Positions 41,197 to 49,251 of a DNA stretch of 64,000 bases are shown here, piece by piece (the first letter of the stretch is position 1; each line of letters opens with the position of its first letter). The notes below the pieces were generated by a model that was not told the origin of the DNA, searched no databases, and saw nothing but the letters and a program-made list of their open reading frames with translations. The DNA comes from Microbacteriaceae bacterium PS02344. Its GTDB lineage: Bacteria; Actinomycetota; Actinomycetes; Actinomycetales; Microbacteriaceae. The translations under genes and the position numbers were made by a program. The stretch lies in NCBI GenBank assembly GCA_029959905.1, contig JASCNZ010000004.1, forward strand, positions 37,575 to 101,574. The letters run 5' to 3'.

Positions 41197-44100
41197 ACGG
41201 CGGGCGGGTCGGAGGCGCAGGGGGCGCCGACGCCCGGTGGCGACGCGCGCAGGCGTGGGGCACGCTGCGCGCAGGCGATCTGATCCTCGCCCTGCAGAAG
41301 CTCGCGCCGGCGCGGTCCGACGACGCGTCGTCGCCGCAGAGCGGCACCATGCTGCACGCCTCGCCCGACGGTCTGGTGGCCTGGGCCGCGACCGACGCCG
41401 GGCTGGCGGTGATGACGGTGCCGGCGCAGCTCGCCACGGGGGCATCCGGTGCGGCGGTCGTGCCCGGGGGATACGCGGCCGCCCTCCGCGAGGAGTTCGA
41501 CCGTTCCGAAACCGTGGAAGTGGCGCGGGCCGACGGGGAACTCCTCGTGCGCCGCCCGAACGGCCCGCGCGTGCTCGTGCAGCCGCTGTGGGACGAGCGG
41601 TCGGCGATCGACGCCTACAACGCTCTCGCGATCGTGGGTACCGCGACCGGTGCGCTGAGCCTCCGCGGCGACGACCTGCGCGCCGCGCTCCGCGAGCCGG
41701 CGTCGGCGGGGCGCATCGTCCTGCGCATCCGCGAGGACTCCGTCGACGTCATCGGCGCGGACGGGCGGGCCGCGGCCGTCGAGGCCCGCTCGTCGGCCGC
41801 GGTCGAGGTACCCTGCGAATCGCGTGCTCTCGACGCCGCGGTCGCGACGGTCACCGACGTGAAGTTCCCGCGGGTGCAGGTCGAGTTCGGTGCGGCGGAC
41901 GCCGCGGTGCGCCTCTACGGGGCGAGCCGCAGCGAGCCGCCGACGTTCGGCACCGTCGAGTTCCTCCTGCCCACCCGGCCGGGGTTCCGGCTGCCCAGCG
42001 GTTCCGGTGCCCGCTCGGCCGCACCTCCCGCCGCGGCCTTCGTCGACGAACCCGAGCCGGTCGAGCCGATCGACGTGATCCTCGCCGAGCTCGACGCCAT
42101 CGTCGGTCAGGCCCAGCTCAAGCGCGAAGTGCGCGGCATCGTGCACCAGGTCGAGATCAACAAACTGCGCGAGGCGCAGGGCCTCAAGCCCAGCCGCGTC
42201 GGCAGCCACCTGGTCTTCGCGGGTCCTCCGGGTACCGGCAAGACGACGGTCGCCCGTCTCGTCGCACGGCTCTTCCACGCGCTCGGCGTTCTCGAGGCGC
42301 CGGTCGTGCACGAGGTGTCGCGTCCCGACCTCGTCTCGTCGAACGTCGGCGGCACCGACGAGAAGACCAGCCAGGTCATCGCCGACGCGATGGGCGGCGT
42401 GCTCTTCATCGACGAGGCCTACACGCTCGCCGAGGGAGGCGACAACGACTTCGGCACGCAGGCGATCGCCGTGCTCATGAAGGAGCTCGAAGACAAGCGC
42501 TCCGAGTTCGTCTGCATCATCGCGGGCTACGGCGACCGCATGTCGGCCTTCATGAAGGCGAACCCGGGGCTGGCATCGCGCTTCCGCCCGCCCGTCACCT
42601 TCACCTCGTACGCACCCGACGAGCTGCTGCGCATCGCCGCGCACATGGCGGCCGGGATGGACAACGAGCTCACCGACGACGCCCGCTCGCGACTCACCGC
42701 TCGCCTCGCCGACGAGGAGCGGCGCGGCGGGCTGGAGCGGGCCGACTGGGGCAACGCCCGCGCCATGCGCAACGTCGTCGAGGCGGCGATCACCCACCGC
42801 GACCTGCGCATCAGCATGTCGGGGGCGCGCGACCGCGCCTCGCTCGTCGAGATCGGCGCGGATGACGTCGACGCGGCGTGCGACGACCTCGCGATCGGCC
42901 GCATCTCCGGCGTGGAGGAGTCGGTCGACGACGTGCTCGCCGAACTCGACGCCCAGGTCGGGCAGCCCGCGTTGAAGCGACAGGTGCGTGCGATCCTCGC
43001 CCAGGCGCGGGTGCAGCAGCGCAAGATGGCGCACGGCGGAGGAGGTGGAGCCTTCCCCCTCGACCACATGCTGTTCGTCGGCCCGCCGGGAACGGGCAAG
43101 ACCACGGTCGCGCGGCTGATCGCCCGCCTGTACCGGGCGATGGGCATCCTGCCGCGCAGCGAGATCGTCGAGGTCGACCGGCAGGCCCTGGTCTCGGGTT
43201 TCGTCGGGCAGACCGCATCGAAGACCACCGCCGTGATCGACGACGCGATGGGCGGGGTGCTGTTCATCGACGAGGCGTACACGCTCGCCGAGGGTGGCGA
43301 CAACGACTTCGGGCGCGAGGCCATCGCGACACTGCTGCCACGGCTCGACAACGACCGCGGCAAGTTCGTCGCGATCGCCGCGGGCTACCCCGACGACATG
43401 GACGCCCTGCTCGCGACGAACGTCGGGCTGGCCTCGCGCTTCGTGACCCGCATCGAGTTCACGGCGTACACCGCGGCAGAGCTCGTGCGCATCGCAGAGG
43501 GGATGGCCCAGTCACGCGGGGAGCAGTTGACGGCGGATGCCCGCGCGCTGCTGCTCGATCGCCTGAGCGCCGCCGAGGCCGCCGGAGCGTTCTCGTCGAA
43601 GGACTGGGGCAACGGGCGGTCGGTGCGCAACGTGCTCGACCGCGCCGTGCAGCAGCGCGACCTGCGGGTGTCCGACCAGGGCGGGCCCGACGACGCCCTC
43701 ACGGCGATCGACGCGCTCTTCACGATCGAGGTCGACGACATGCGCGCCGCCTGCGATATCGAGCGCATCGCCGTCGTCGCCGCCGCAGAATCGGTCGACG
43801 AGGTGCTGGCCGAACTCGACGCGCAGATCGGCCAGCCGGCGTTGAAGGCGAAGATCCGCGAGCTGCTCGCGCAGGCGCGCTTCGACCTGCGCCGCCGCGA
43901 GGCGGGGATCACCGCCGGCCCCGTGCCCCTCGAGCACATGCTGTTCGTGGGCCCGCCGGGCACCGGCAAGACCACCATCGCCCGCCTGCTCGGGCGCCTC
44001 TACCGCGCTCTCGGTCTGCTCCCCACCGGGGCGATCATCGAGGTGGCCCGCGGCGATCTCGTCGGCGCGCACATCGGCAGCACCGCCCCGAAGACCAATG

Positions 44101-44630
44101 AGCGCATCGATGCGGCGATGGGCGGTGTGCTGTTCATCGACGAGGCGTACACGCTCGTCGGCGGCGGACCGCAGGACTTCGGGCAGGAGGCGATCGAGAC
44201 GCTGATGCCGCGCATGGAGAACGAGCGCGGCTCGTTCCTCGTGATCGCCGCCGGGTATCCCGCCGACATGGACCGCTTCGTCGCCTCGAACTCCGGGCTG
44301 GCATCGCGGTTCACCGACCGCATCGAGTTCCTGCCGTACACGGTCGACGAGCTGGTGCAGATCGCCGAGAGCATGGGGCGCCGTGCCGGTCAGCAGTTCG
44401 ACGACGACGCCCGTCTCGTCCTGCGGGAGCGGTTCGCCGCGGCCGAGAGCGCCGGAGCGTTCGAGACCGAGGGGTGGGGCAACGCCCGGCAGGCGCGCAT
44501 CGTGATCGAGGCGGCGATGAAGGCGCGCGACCTGCGGCTGAGCCTCGTCGAGGAGGCGAGCGCGGGAGACCTCGTCGCGCTGCGCGCGGACGACCTGAAC
44601 GCCGCGTTCGACCGCCACGGGATCGGCTGA
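41193..44630 (+). CDS. Triple CbxX/SpoVK-type AAA+ ATPase with DnaN-like N-terminal region
   Basis: About 1,145 aa. Three CbxX-type AAA+ modules follow each other: Walker A GPPGTGKTT near residues 343, 629 and 919, each with Walker B GVLFIDEAYTL and the sensor/finger motifs GLASRF. Each module starts with a conserved ILAELDA(IVGQ/QVGQ/QIGQ) block and ends with the SpoVK C-terminal helices (WGNARAMRNVVEAAI etc.). The first ~270 residues have segments like a DnaN sliding clamp (see findings). No ATG, GTG or TTG exists in this frame between 41073 and 41349; CTG 41193 is used here as the end of the non-overlapping region, so the start is uncertain (GTG 41073 would overlap the upstream gene by 124 bp). 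It is the last gene of the Hsp70 block. Confidence 0.85.
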   Translation: MNGGRVGGAGGADARWRRAQAWGTLRAGDLILALQKLAPARSDDASSPQSGTMLHASPDGLVAWAATDAGLAVMTVPAQLATGASGAAVVPGGYAAALREEFDRSETVEVARADGELLVRRPNGPRVLVQPLWDERSAIDAYNALAIVGTATGALSLRGDDLRAALREPASAGRIVLRIREDSVDVIGADGRAAAVEARSSAAVEVPCESRALDAAVATVTDVKFPRVQVEFGAADAAVRLYGASRSEPPTFGTVEFLLPTRPGFRLPSGSGARSAAPPAAAFVDEPEPVEPIDVILAELDAIVGQAQLKREVRGIVHQVEINKLREAQGLKPSRVGSHLVFAGPPGTGKTTVARLVARLFHALGVLEAPVVHEVSRPDLVSSNVGGTDEKTSQVIADAMGGVLFIDEAYTLAEGGDNDFGTQAIAVLMKELEDKRSEFVCIIAGYGDRMSAFMKANPGLASRFRPPVTFTSYAPDELLRIAAHMAAGMDNELTDDARSRLTARLADEERRGGLERADWGNARAMRNVVEAAITHRDLRISMSGARDRASLVEIGADDVDAACDDLAIGRISGVEESVDDVLAELDAQVGQPALKRQVRAILAQARVQQRKMAHGGGGGAFPLDHMLFVGPPGTGKTTVARLIARLYRAMGILPRSEIVEVDRQALVSGFVGQTASKTTAVIDDAMGGVLFIDEAYTLAEGGDNDFGREAIATLLPRLDNDRGKFVAIAAGYPDDMDALLATNVGLASRFVTRIEFTAYTAAELVRIAEGMAQSRGEQLTADARALLLDRLSAAEAAGAFSSKDWGNGRSVRNVLDRAVQQRDLRVSDQGGPDDALTAIDALFTIEVDDMRAACDIERIAVVAAAESVDEVLAELDAQIGQPALKAKIRELLAQARFDLRRREAGITAGPVPLEHMLFVGPPGTGKTTIARLLGRLYRALGLLPTGAIIEVARGDLVGAHIGSTAPKTNERIDAAMGGVLFIDEAYTLVGGGPQDFGQEAIETLMPRMENERGSFLVIAAGYPADMDRFVASNSGLASRFTDRIEFLPYTVDELVQIAESMGRRAGQQFDDDARLVLRERFAAAESAGAFETEGWGNARQARIVIEAAMKARDLRLSLVEEASAGDLVALRADDLNAAFDRHGIG

Positions 44631-44662
44631 CGGGTGAGAGCGGTGCCGGTGGGAAGCCGGTC

Positions 44663-45715
44663 TCAGTGCATGCCGGGGTCGGGCGTGCGCTCGCCGCGAT
44701 CCGCGGCCGTGTTCCGGCGACGCAGCAGGACCGGAGGCATCCGCTCGGTTCCCAGACCCCAGCGCAGGAACAGGCCGGCGATGAGCAGTCCGACCGCTCC
44801 CGAGATCGTCTTGTCGATGATCGAGACGCCGATGTTCACCCCGAACGTACCCGCCCACGGGTCGCCGATCGCATGCGCGAGCGACGCGAGGAGGAACCCC
44901 GAGTGCAGCGACGGCCCGCCGTACATCAGAACGTTCAGCGGGGCGCCGATGATCGAGCAGGCGAGGGCGACCGCGACGGTGAGCAGGATGAACCGCGGAA
45001 TGGTGTGCGCGAAGCGACGGATGCCGAAGCCCCACACGAGCGCGCCGGTGATGTTCACCAGCGCGAACACGATCGTCTCGGGGGTGGCGACGAGCGACCC
45101 GAGCAGATTCGTGATGAGGGCCACGAGGGCGCCGAACCACGGACCGAAGGCGAACGACGCCGCCGCGGTGCCGATCATGTCGAGGTAGAGCGGCACCTCG
45201 TGGCGGATGATGAGGGTGCCGAGGTACACGTTCAGTCCGACGCACGCGAGGAGCGCCCCGACGAGCGCGCCGGGGTGCGCTCCGAAGCGAGACGAGCGCG
45301 CCGGGGCGGCCGGCGTACGGTCGACGTCGGCGGTCGTGCCTTCCGCGACGGCAGCCGGGGCGTCGGTCGACCGATCGGGGCGTCGCGCATCGAGGTAGCG
45401 CATCCGCCACCGCTCCGCCTCGTCGGCGTCGTAGCCGAGGGCGAGCACGATCTCCCGCACCAGCGCCGGGTTGATGCGGCGCCGACCGGTCTGGAAGGCG
45501 TCGAAGACCGTCGACCGGGCGATGCGCGCGGCGCCGGGATCGCGCCCCTCCGACACGCGGCGGGCGGCGATCCGCGACGCGATCTCGGCGTACGAGATGT
45601 CGCCCGCATCGAGGCGCAATCGCCGGAGTTCCTCGGCGAGCGCGTCGAGACGCGCGGTCGCCGCCGCCTCCGCAGCCGGGGGCGGGGCGGCGCCGACGGG
45701 GTCTGCGTCGGTCAT
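44663..45715 (-). CDS. HTH domain fused to an ECF-transporter S-like membrane domain
   Basis: 350 aa. Residues ~20-110 form a soluble helical part with an XRE-like HTH (SYAEIASRIAARRVSEGRDP, then RSTVFDAFQTGRRRINPALV). Residues ~150-320 hold five or six hydrophobic spans (LVGALLACVGLNVYLGTLII; FGPWFGALVALITNLLG; IVFALVNITGALVWGFGI; FILLTVAVALACSIIGAPLN) of the size and pattern of ECF S components. The start ATG overlaps the purD stop by ATGA, so it is co-translated with purD on the minus strand. An S component with a cytosolic HTH could sense or control transport of a purine or vitamin; that is inference. The 15-residue C-terminus is basic. Confidence 0.7.
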   Translation of the reverse strand: MTDADPVGAAPPPAAEAAATARLDALAEELRRLRLDAGDISYAEIASRIAARRVSEGRDPGAARIARSTVFDAFQTGRRRINPALVREIVLALGYDADEAERWRMRYLDARRPDRSTDAPAAVAEGTTADVDRTPAAPARSSRFGAHPGALVGALLACVGLNVYLGTLIIRHEVPLYLDMIGTAAASFAFGPWFGALVALITNLLGSLVATPETIVFALVNITGALVWGFGIRRFAHTIPRFILLTVAVALACSIIGAPLNVLMYGGPSLHSGFLLASLAHAIGDPWAGTFGVNIGVSIIDKTISGAVGLLIAGLFLRWGLGTERMPPVLLRRRNTAADRGERTPDPGMH

Positions 45716-46989
45716 CCGCCGCCGCGCGCCGCGATGTCGCTGCGGTAGTGCGCGCCCTCGAGCGAGATCCGGGCGATGGCGTCGTAGGCGCGCTCGCGGG
45801 CAGTCGCGAAGTCGGATGCCGTCGCCACCACGTTCAGCACACGGCCGCCCGTCGCGATGAGATCGCCGCCCGGAGCATCCGGACCTGCGGTCGCGGCATG
45901 CACGATGCGCACGCCCTCCACGGCCGCCGCGTCGGCGAGGTGCTCGATCGGGCGGCCGGTCTGCGGCGCCTCGGGGTAGCCCTCGCTGGCGAGCACGACG
46001 GTGATCGCGACCTCGTTCGAGAACTCGGGCTCGGGCTGGTCTTCGAGGGTGCCGGACGCCGCGGCGAACAGCAGCTCCGAGAGGGGGGTGCGCAGACGGG
46101 GCAGCACCACCTGGGTCTCGGGGTCGCCGAAGCGCGCGTTGAACTCGATCACCCGTACGCCGGCCGGGGTGAGGATGAGCCCGGCGTACAGCAGACCGAT
46201 GAAGGGGGTGCCCTCGGCGTCGAGCTGGCGAACGACCGGCAGGGCGACGTCGCGGGTGACCTGGGCGACGAAGTCGTGCTCGCTGCCGAACTGCTCGGCG
46301 AGCCACGGCAGCGGCGAATAGGCGCCCATACCGCCGGTGTTGGGCCCGGCATCGCCGTCGAGCGCGCGCTTGAAGTCCTGCGCGGGGCTGAGCGCGCGCA
46401 CCGTGTCGCCGTCGCTGAGGAAGAAGAGCGACACCTCGGGGCCCGAGAGGAACTCCTCCACGAGCACGGGACCGGCGGGCAGGTACTGCTCGGCATGCGC
46501 CAGGGCCTCGGCGCGGTCGGAGGTGACGATGACCCCCTTGCCGGCCGCGAGCCCGTCGGCCTTCACGACGTGCGGGGCGCCCAGATCGTCGAAGGCGGCT
46601 TCGACCTCGGCGACGGTCGCCGCGCGCACGGCACGGCCCGTCGGAACCCCGGCGGAGTCCATGATGCGCTTGGCGAACGCCTTCGACCCCTCGAGCTGGG
46701 CTGCGGCCTTACCCGGGCCGAACACGGGGATGCCCCGCTCGCGCAGCGCGTCGGCGACACCCGCCACGAGCGGTGCCTCCGGCCCCACCACGACCAGATC
46801 GATGGCGTGCTCGTTGGCGAACGCGGTGACCGCGCCGCCGTCGAGCATGTCGACCGACACGGTCGTCGCATCGGCGGCGATGCCGGCGTTGCCGGGGGAG
46901 ACGAAGATCTCGTGCTCCGTCTGCTCTGCTCGCAGGGCGAGGATGATCGCGTGCTCACGGGCACCGGAACCGAGGACGAGGATCTTCAC
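45712..46989 (-). CDS. purD: Phosphoribosylamine-glycine ligase (GARS)
   Basis: 425 aa, monofunctional GARS of usual length. N-terminal MKILVLGSGAREHAIILAL, ATP-grasp segments HVVKADGLAAGKGVIVTSDR and GPVLVEEFLSGPEVSLFFLS, and C-terminal GYPEAPQTGRPIEHLADAAA are conserved. It couples phosphoribosylamine to glycine, step two of purine synthesis. Unlike in some actinobacteria it is separated from purC and purM/purF by many genes. Its stop overlaps the next gene by ATGA. Confidence 0.97.
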   Translation of the reverse strand: MKILVLGSGAREHAIILALRAEQTEHEIFVSPGNAGIAADATTVSVDMLDGGAVTAFANEHAIDLVVVGPEAPLVAGVADALRERGIPVFGPGKAAAQLEGSKAFAKRIMDSAGVPTGRAVRAATVAEVEAAFDDLGAPHVVKADGLAAGKGVIVTSDRAEALAHAEQYLPAGPVLVEEFLSGPEVSLFFLSDGDTVRALSPAQDFKRALDGDAGPNTGGMGAYSPLPWLAEQFGSEHDFVAQVTRDVALPVVRQLDAEGTPFIGLLYAGLILTPAGVRVIEFNARFGDPETQVVLPRLRTPLSELLFAAASGTLEDQPEPEFSNEVAITVVLASEGYPEAPQTGRPIEHLADAAAVEGVRIVHAATAGPDAPGGDLIATGGRVLNVVATASDFATARERAYDAIARISLEGAHYRSDIAARGGG

Positions 46990-47134
46990 CCGCCCAGCCT
47001 ATCGAGCGGGCCCGGCGCGTTTCGGGTCGATGCGGCGCGGCTTCGCAGCGCGCCCTCGGAAGGAGATCACCTGACAAGGCGGCGAGATGACGGCATCCGG
47101 TCCTCCTGATCGCGAGATCTCCTCCGTTGCGTGT

Positions 47135-47254
47135 GAGGGACGCTGCAAGGGATGCGCGGTGAGGGACGCTGCGAGGGATGCGCGCGAGGGACGCTGCAAG
47201 GGGTGCGCGCGAGGGACGCTGCAAGGGATGCGCGCGAGGGATGCGCGCGAGGGG
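47135..47254. repeat. Tandem 25-26 bp repeat (four units plus partial)
   Basis: GAGGGACGCTGCAAGGGATG with GCGCG units start at 47135, 47161, 47186 and 47211, followed by a half unit GAGGGATGCGCGC at 47236 and a run of GAGGGG. Units 2 and 3 each carry one substitution. It occupies most of the gap 46990-47276 between purD and NUDIX; the remainder shows no feature. Confidence 0.9.
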
Positions 47255-47276
47255 AGAGCCGAGGCGACGGGAGGAG

Positions 47277-47945
47277 CTAGACGGGGCGCTCGTCGGCGGT
47301 GTTCCAAGGCACCGTCCAGCCCGCGGCGTCGAAGATCCCGTTCAGCACCATCGCGGTGAAGCCCCACACGATCGTCCCGTCGACATCGAACGCCGGGGCG
47401 CGGAACGTGCGGTCGCCGAACGTGCGCACCGAGGTGTAGCGCGTGGCGGGGTCGAGCAGCGTCGCGACCGGCACCCGGAACACCTCCACCGTCTCGGCGT
47501 GATCGACGGCGGCGACCTGCGACGGCATCCGCCACCACCCGAGCACCGGGGTCACGCGGTGATTGCTCGCGGCGAGCGGCAGGGCGGGCAGCGTGGCGAG
47601 CACATCGACTCCCGCCGGGTCCAGGCCCGTCTCCTCCTGGGCCTCCCGCAACGCGGTGGCGACGGCATCCGCATCGTCGGGCTCGGCCCGCCCCCCGGGG
47701 AACGACACCTGCCCGGGGTGCGACGACAGCGTCGACGCGCGCCGCTGCAGCAGCACGTCGAGGTCACGGGCGACGGCTGCGTCGGCGACGACCGCCGCTT
47801 CGCGGTCGAGCACGCCGAACAGCACCAGCACCGAGGCGTCGTGCGCCGTCTCGGGTTCGAGCAATGCCGGGAACGGTCCGCCCCAGGAGTGCGCGCTCGC
47901 CGCAGCCCGCCGCTCGGCGCGCGCGCCGGCCGGCTGCATGCTCAT
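47277..47945 (-). CDS. NUDIX hydrolase (CoA pyrophosphatase-like)
   Basis: 222 aa. The NUDIX box starts GGRAEPDDADAVATALREAQ and continues EETGL; the preceding HPGQVSFPGGR (L/V-S-x-H-x-G-Q-V-S-F-P-G-G) is the UPF0035 CoA-pyrophosphatase signature (NUDL-like). It may cut CoA or related nucleotide phosphates. The start ATG 47945 is chosen as the first ATG of the conserved N-terminus; a second ATG follows after two codons. It diverges from the sterol-carrier-like gene. Confidence 0.88.
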   Translation of the reverse strand: MSMQPAGARAERRAAASAHSWGGPFPALLEPETAHDASVLVLFGVLDREAAVVADAAVARDLDVLLQRRASTLSSHPGQVSFPGGRAEPDDADAVATALREAQEETGLDPAGVDVLATLPALPLAASNHRVTPVLGWWRMPSQVAAVDHAETVEVFRVPVATLLDPATRYTSVRTFGDRTFRAPAFDVDGTIVWGFTAMVLNGIFDAAGWTVPWNTADERPV

Positions 47946-47978
47946 GCTGCGAGCCGACGCGGGTCGTAGGGTGGGGAG

Positions 47979-48347
47979 ATGGCCAGGAAGATCGACATCG
48001 TCGACGGTCGCGCCGCCCTCGACGTGGTCAGACGAGCGGATGCCGCGGGCGAGAAGCCGCCCCGCACGGCACTCGCCACGGCCGTGCGCTACCTGCTGCA
48101 GTTGCTCGACGAGAAGGCCCCGGGCAACAGCGTCGAGGTGCGCGTGCCGCCGTTCGGCGCGGTGCAGGTCATCCAGGGTCCTCGGCACACGCGGGGGACC
48201 CCGCCCAACGTGGTCGAGATGGACGCGGCGACGTGGATCGCCGTCGCGCTCGGCGAGGAGGCCTGGGCGGATGCCGCGGCATCCGGTCGCATCGCCGCCT
48301 CGGGCACCCGCGCCGACCTCGTCGGCGTGCTGCCCCTGCGCCCCTGA
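47979..48347 (+). CDS. Sterol-carrier-family (SCP-2-like) small protein
   Basis: 122 aa. Sequences RYLLQLLDEKAPGNSVEVRV and PPFGAVQVIQGPRHTRGTPP NVVEM match the short bacterial sterol carrier family found throughout Microbacteriaceae. An alpha/beta fold with a hydrophobic tunnel for lipid or fatty acyl ligands is expected; there is no signal peptide. It diverges from the NUDIX gene with 33 bp between starts. Function in the cell is unknown. Confidence 0.8.
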   Translation: MARKIDIVDGRAALDVVRRADAAGEKPPRTALATAVRYLLQLLDEKAPGNSVEVRVPPFGAVQVIQGPRHTRGTPPNVVEMDAATWIAVALGEEAWADAAASGRIAASGTRADLVGVLPLRP

Positions 48348-48364
48348 CCCTTCAACTGTCGTCA

Positions 48365-48460
48365 CCTGCAGGCGCGGCAGCGAAATGCAGGCCGAATACG
48401 CCGGATCGTGCCCACATCCCGCCGCGACGCCTGCATCTCGCCGCCCCCGCAGGCGTCGCC
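48365..48460. repeat. Palindromic repeat family 2, copy 2
   Basis: CCTGCAGGCGCGGCAGCGAA (48365-48384) and ATGCAGGCC pair with GCCTGCATCTCG (48429-48440) and CCCGCAGGCGTCGCC (48446-48460). The pieces CCTGCAGG, GCGAGATGCAGGCG and the ~80-90 bp total length match the copy at 32131-32213. It separates convergent SCP-like and hmuV genes. Confidence 0.7.
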
Positions 48461-48477
48461 CCACCCGAGGTGAGAGG

Positions 48478-49251
48478 TCAGCGTCGCGCCACCACCAGCG
48501 GCACCCCCGTGACGGGATGCGGGAAGACGTCCACCGGCTGTCCGTAGACCTCTTCGATCCGCTCCGCCGTCAGTACGTCGGAGGGGATGCCCGAGGCCAC
48601 GACCCGCCCACCCGAGAGCAGCGTCACGCGGTCGGCGTGCGCGAGGGCGGCGTTGAGGTCGTGCAGCACGATCGCCACGGCGGCTCCGCTCCCCGCCTGC
48701 GCCGCGATGAGGCGCATGACGTCTTCGTGGTGCTTGAGGTCGAGGGCCGCGGTCGGTTCGTCGAGCAGCAGGATGCCGGTGCGCTGCGCCAGCACCCGGG
48801 CGAGCGCCACCCGTGCCCGCTCGCCGCCCGACAGCGAGGTGACCGCGCGCGCGGCGAGCGGCGCCACCTCTGTCGCGGCGAGCGATTCGGCGACGATCTC
48901 GTCGTCGTCGTCGGCGGCGGCCGACCGGGCCCACGGGGCACGCCCCATGCGCACGACCTGCTCGACGGTGAACGGGAAGGTCACCGTGTTCTCCTGCAGC
49001 AGCACCGCGCGCTGCCGGGCGAGCGCACGGGAGCGGATGCCCGTGACCGCCGCCCCGTCGAGGTCGACCGTGCCCGAATGCGGGGTGATGTCACCCGCGA
49101 GCACCCCGAACAGCGTCGACTTGCCGGCACCATTGGGCCCGACCAGGGCGTGCACCTCTCCGGCGCGGATCTCGATCGCGGCATCATCGAGGATCGTCCG
49201 ACCCTCGCCGACGCGCACGGTGAGACGGGTGCCCCGCAGTCGTACGGTCAT
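48478..49251 (-). CDS. hmuV: Haem ABC transporter ATPase
   Basis: 257 aa. Walker A GPNGAGKST near residue 40, signature LSGGERARVALARVLAQ near 140, Walker B ILLLDEPTAALDL near 160 and the H-loop VLHDLNAALAHADR. Iron-complex type (FecE-like) with the sequence PFTVEQVVRMGR of HmuV. Its start overlaps the permease stop (ATGA), so it completes hmuTUV. Confidence 0.93.
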   Translation of the reverse strand: MTVRLRGTRLTVRVGEGRTILDDAAIEIRAGEVHALVGPNGAGKSTLFGVLAGDITPHSGTVDLDGAAVTGIRSRALARQRAVLLQENTVTFPFTVEQVVRMGRAPWARSAAADDDDEIVAESLAATEVAPLAARAVTSLSGGERARVALARVLAQRTGILLLDEPTAALDLKHHEDVMRLIAAQAGSGAAVAIVLHDLNAALAHADRVTLLSGGRVVASGIPSDVLTAERIEEVYGQPVDVFPHPVTGVPLVVARR

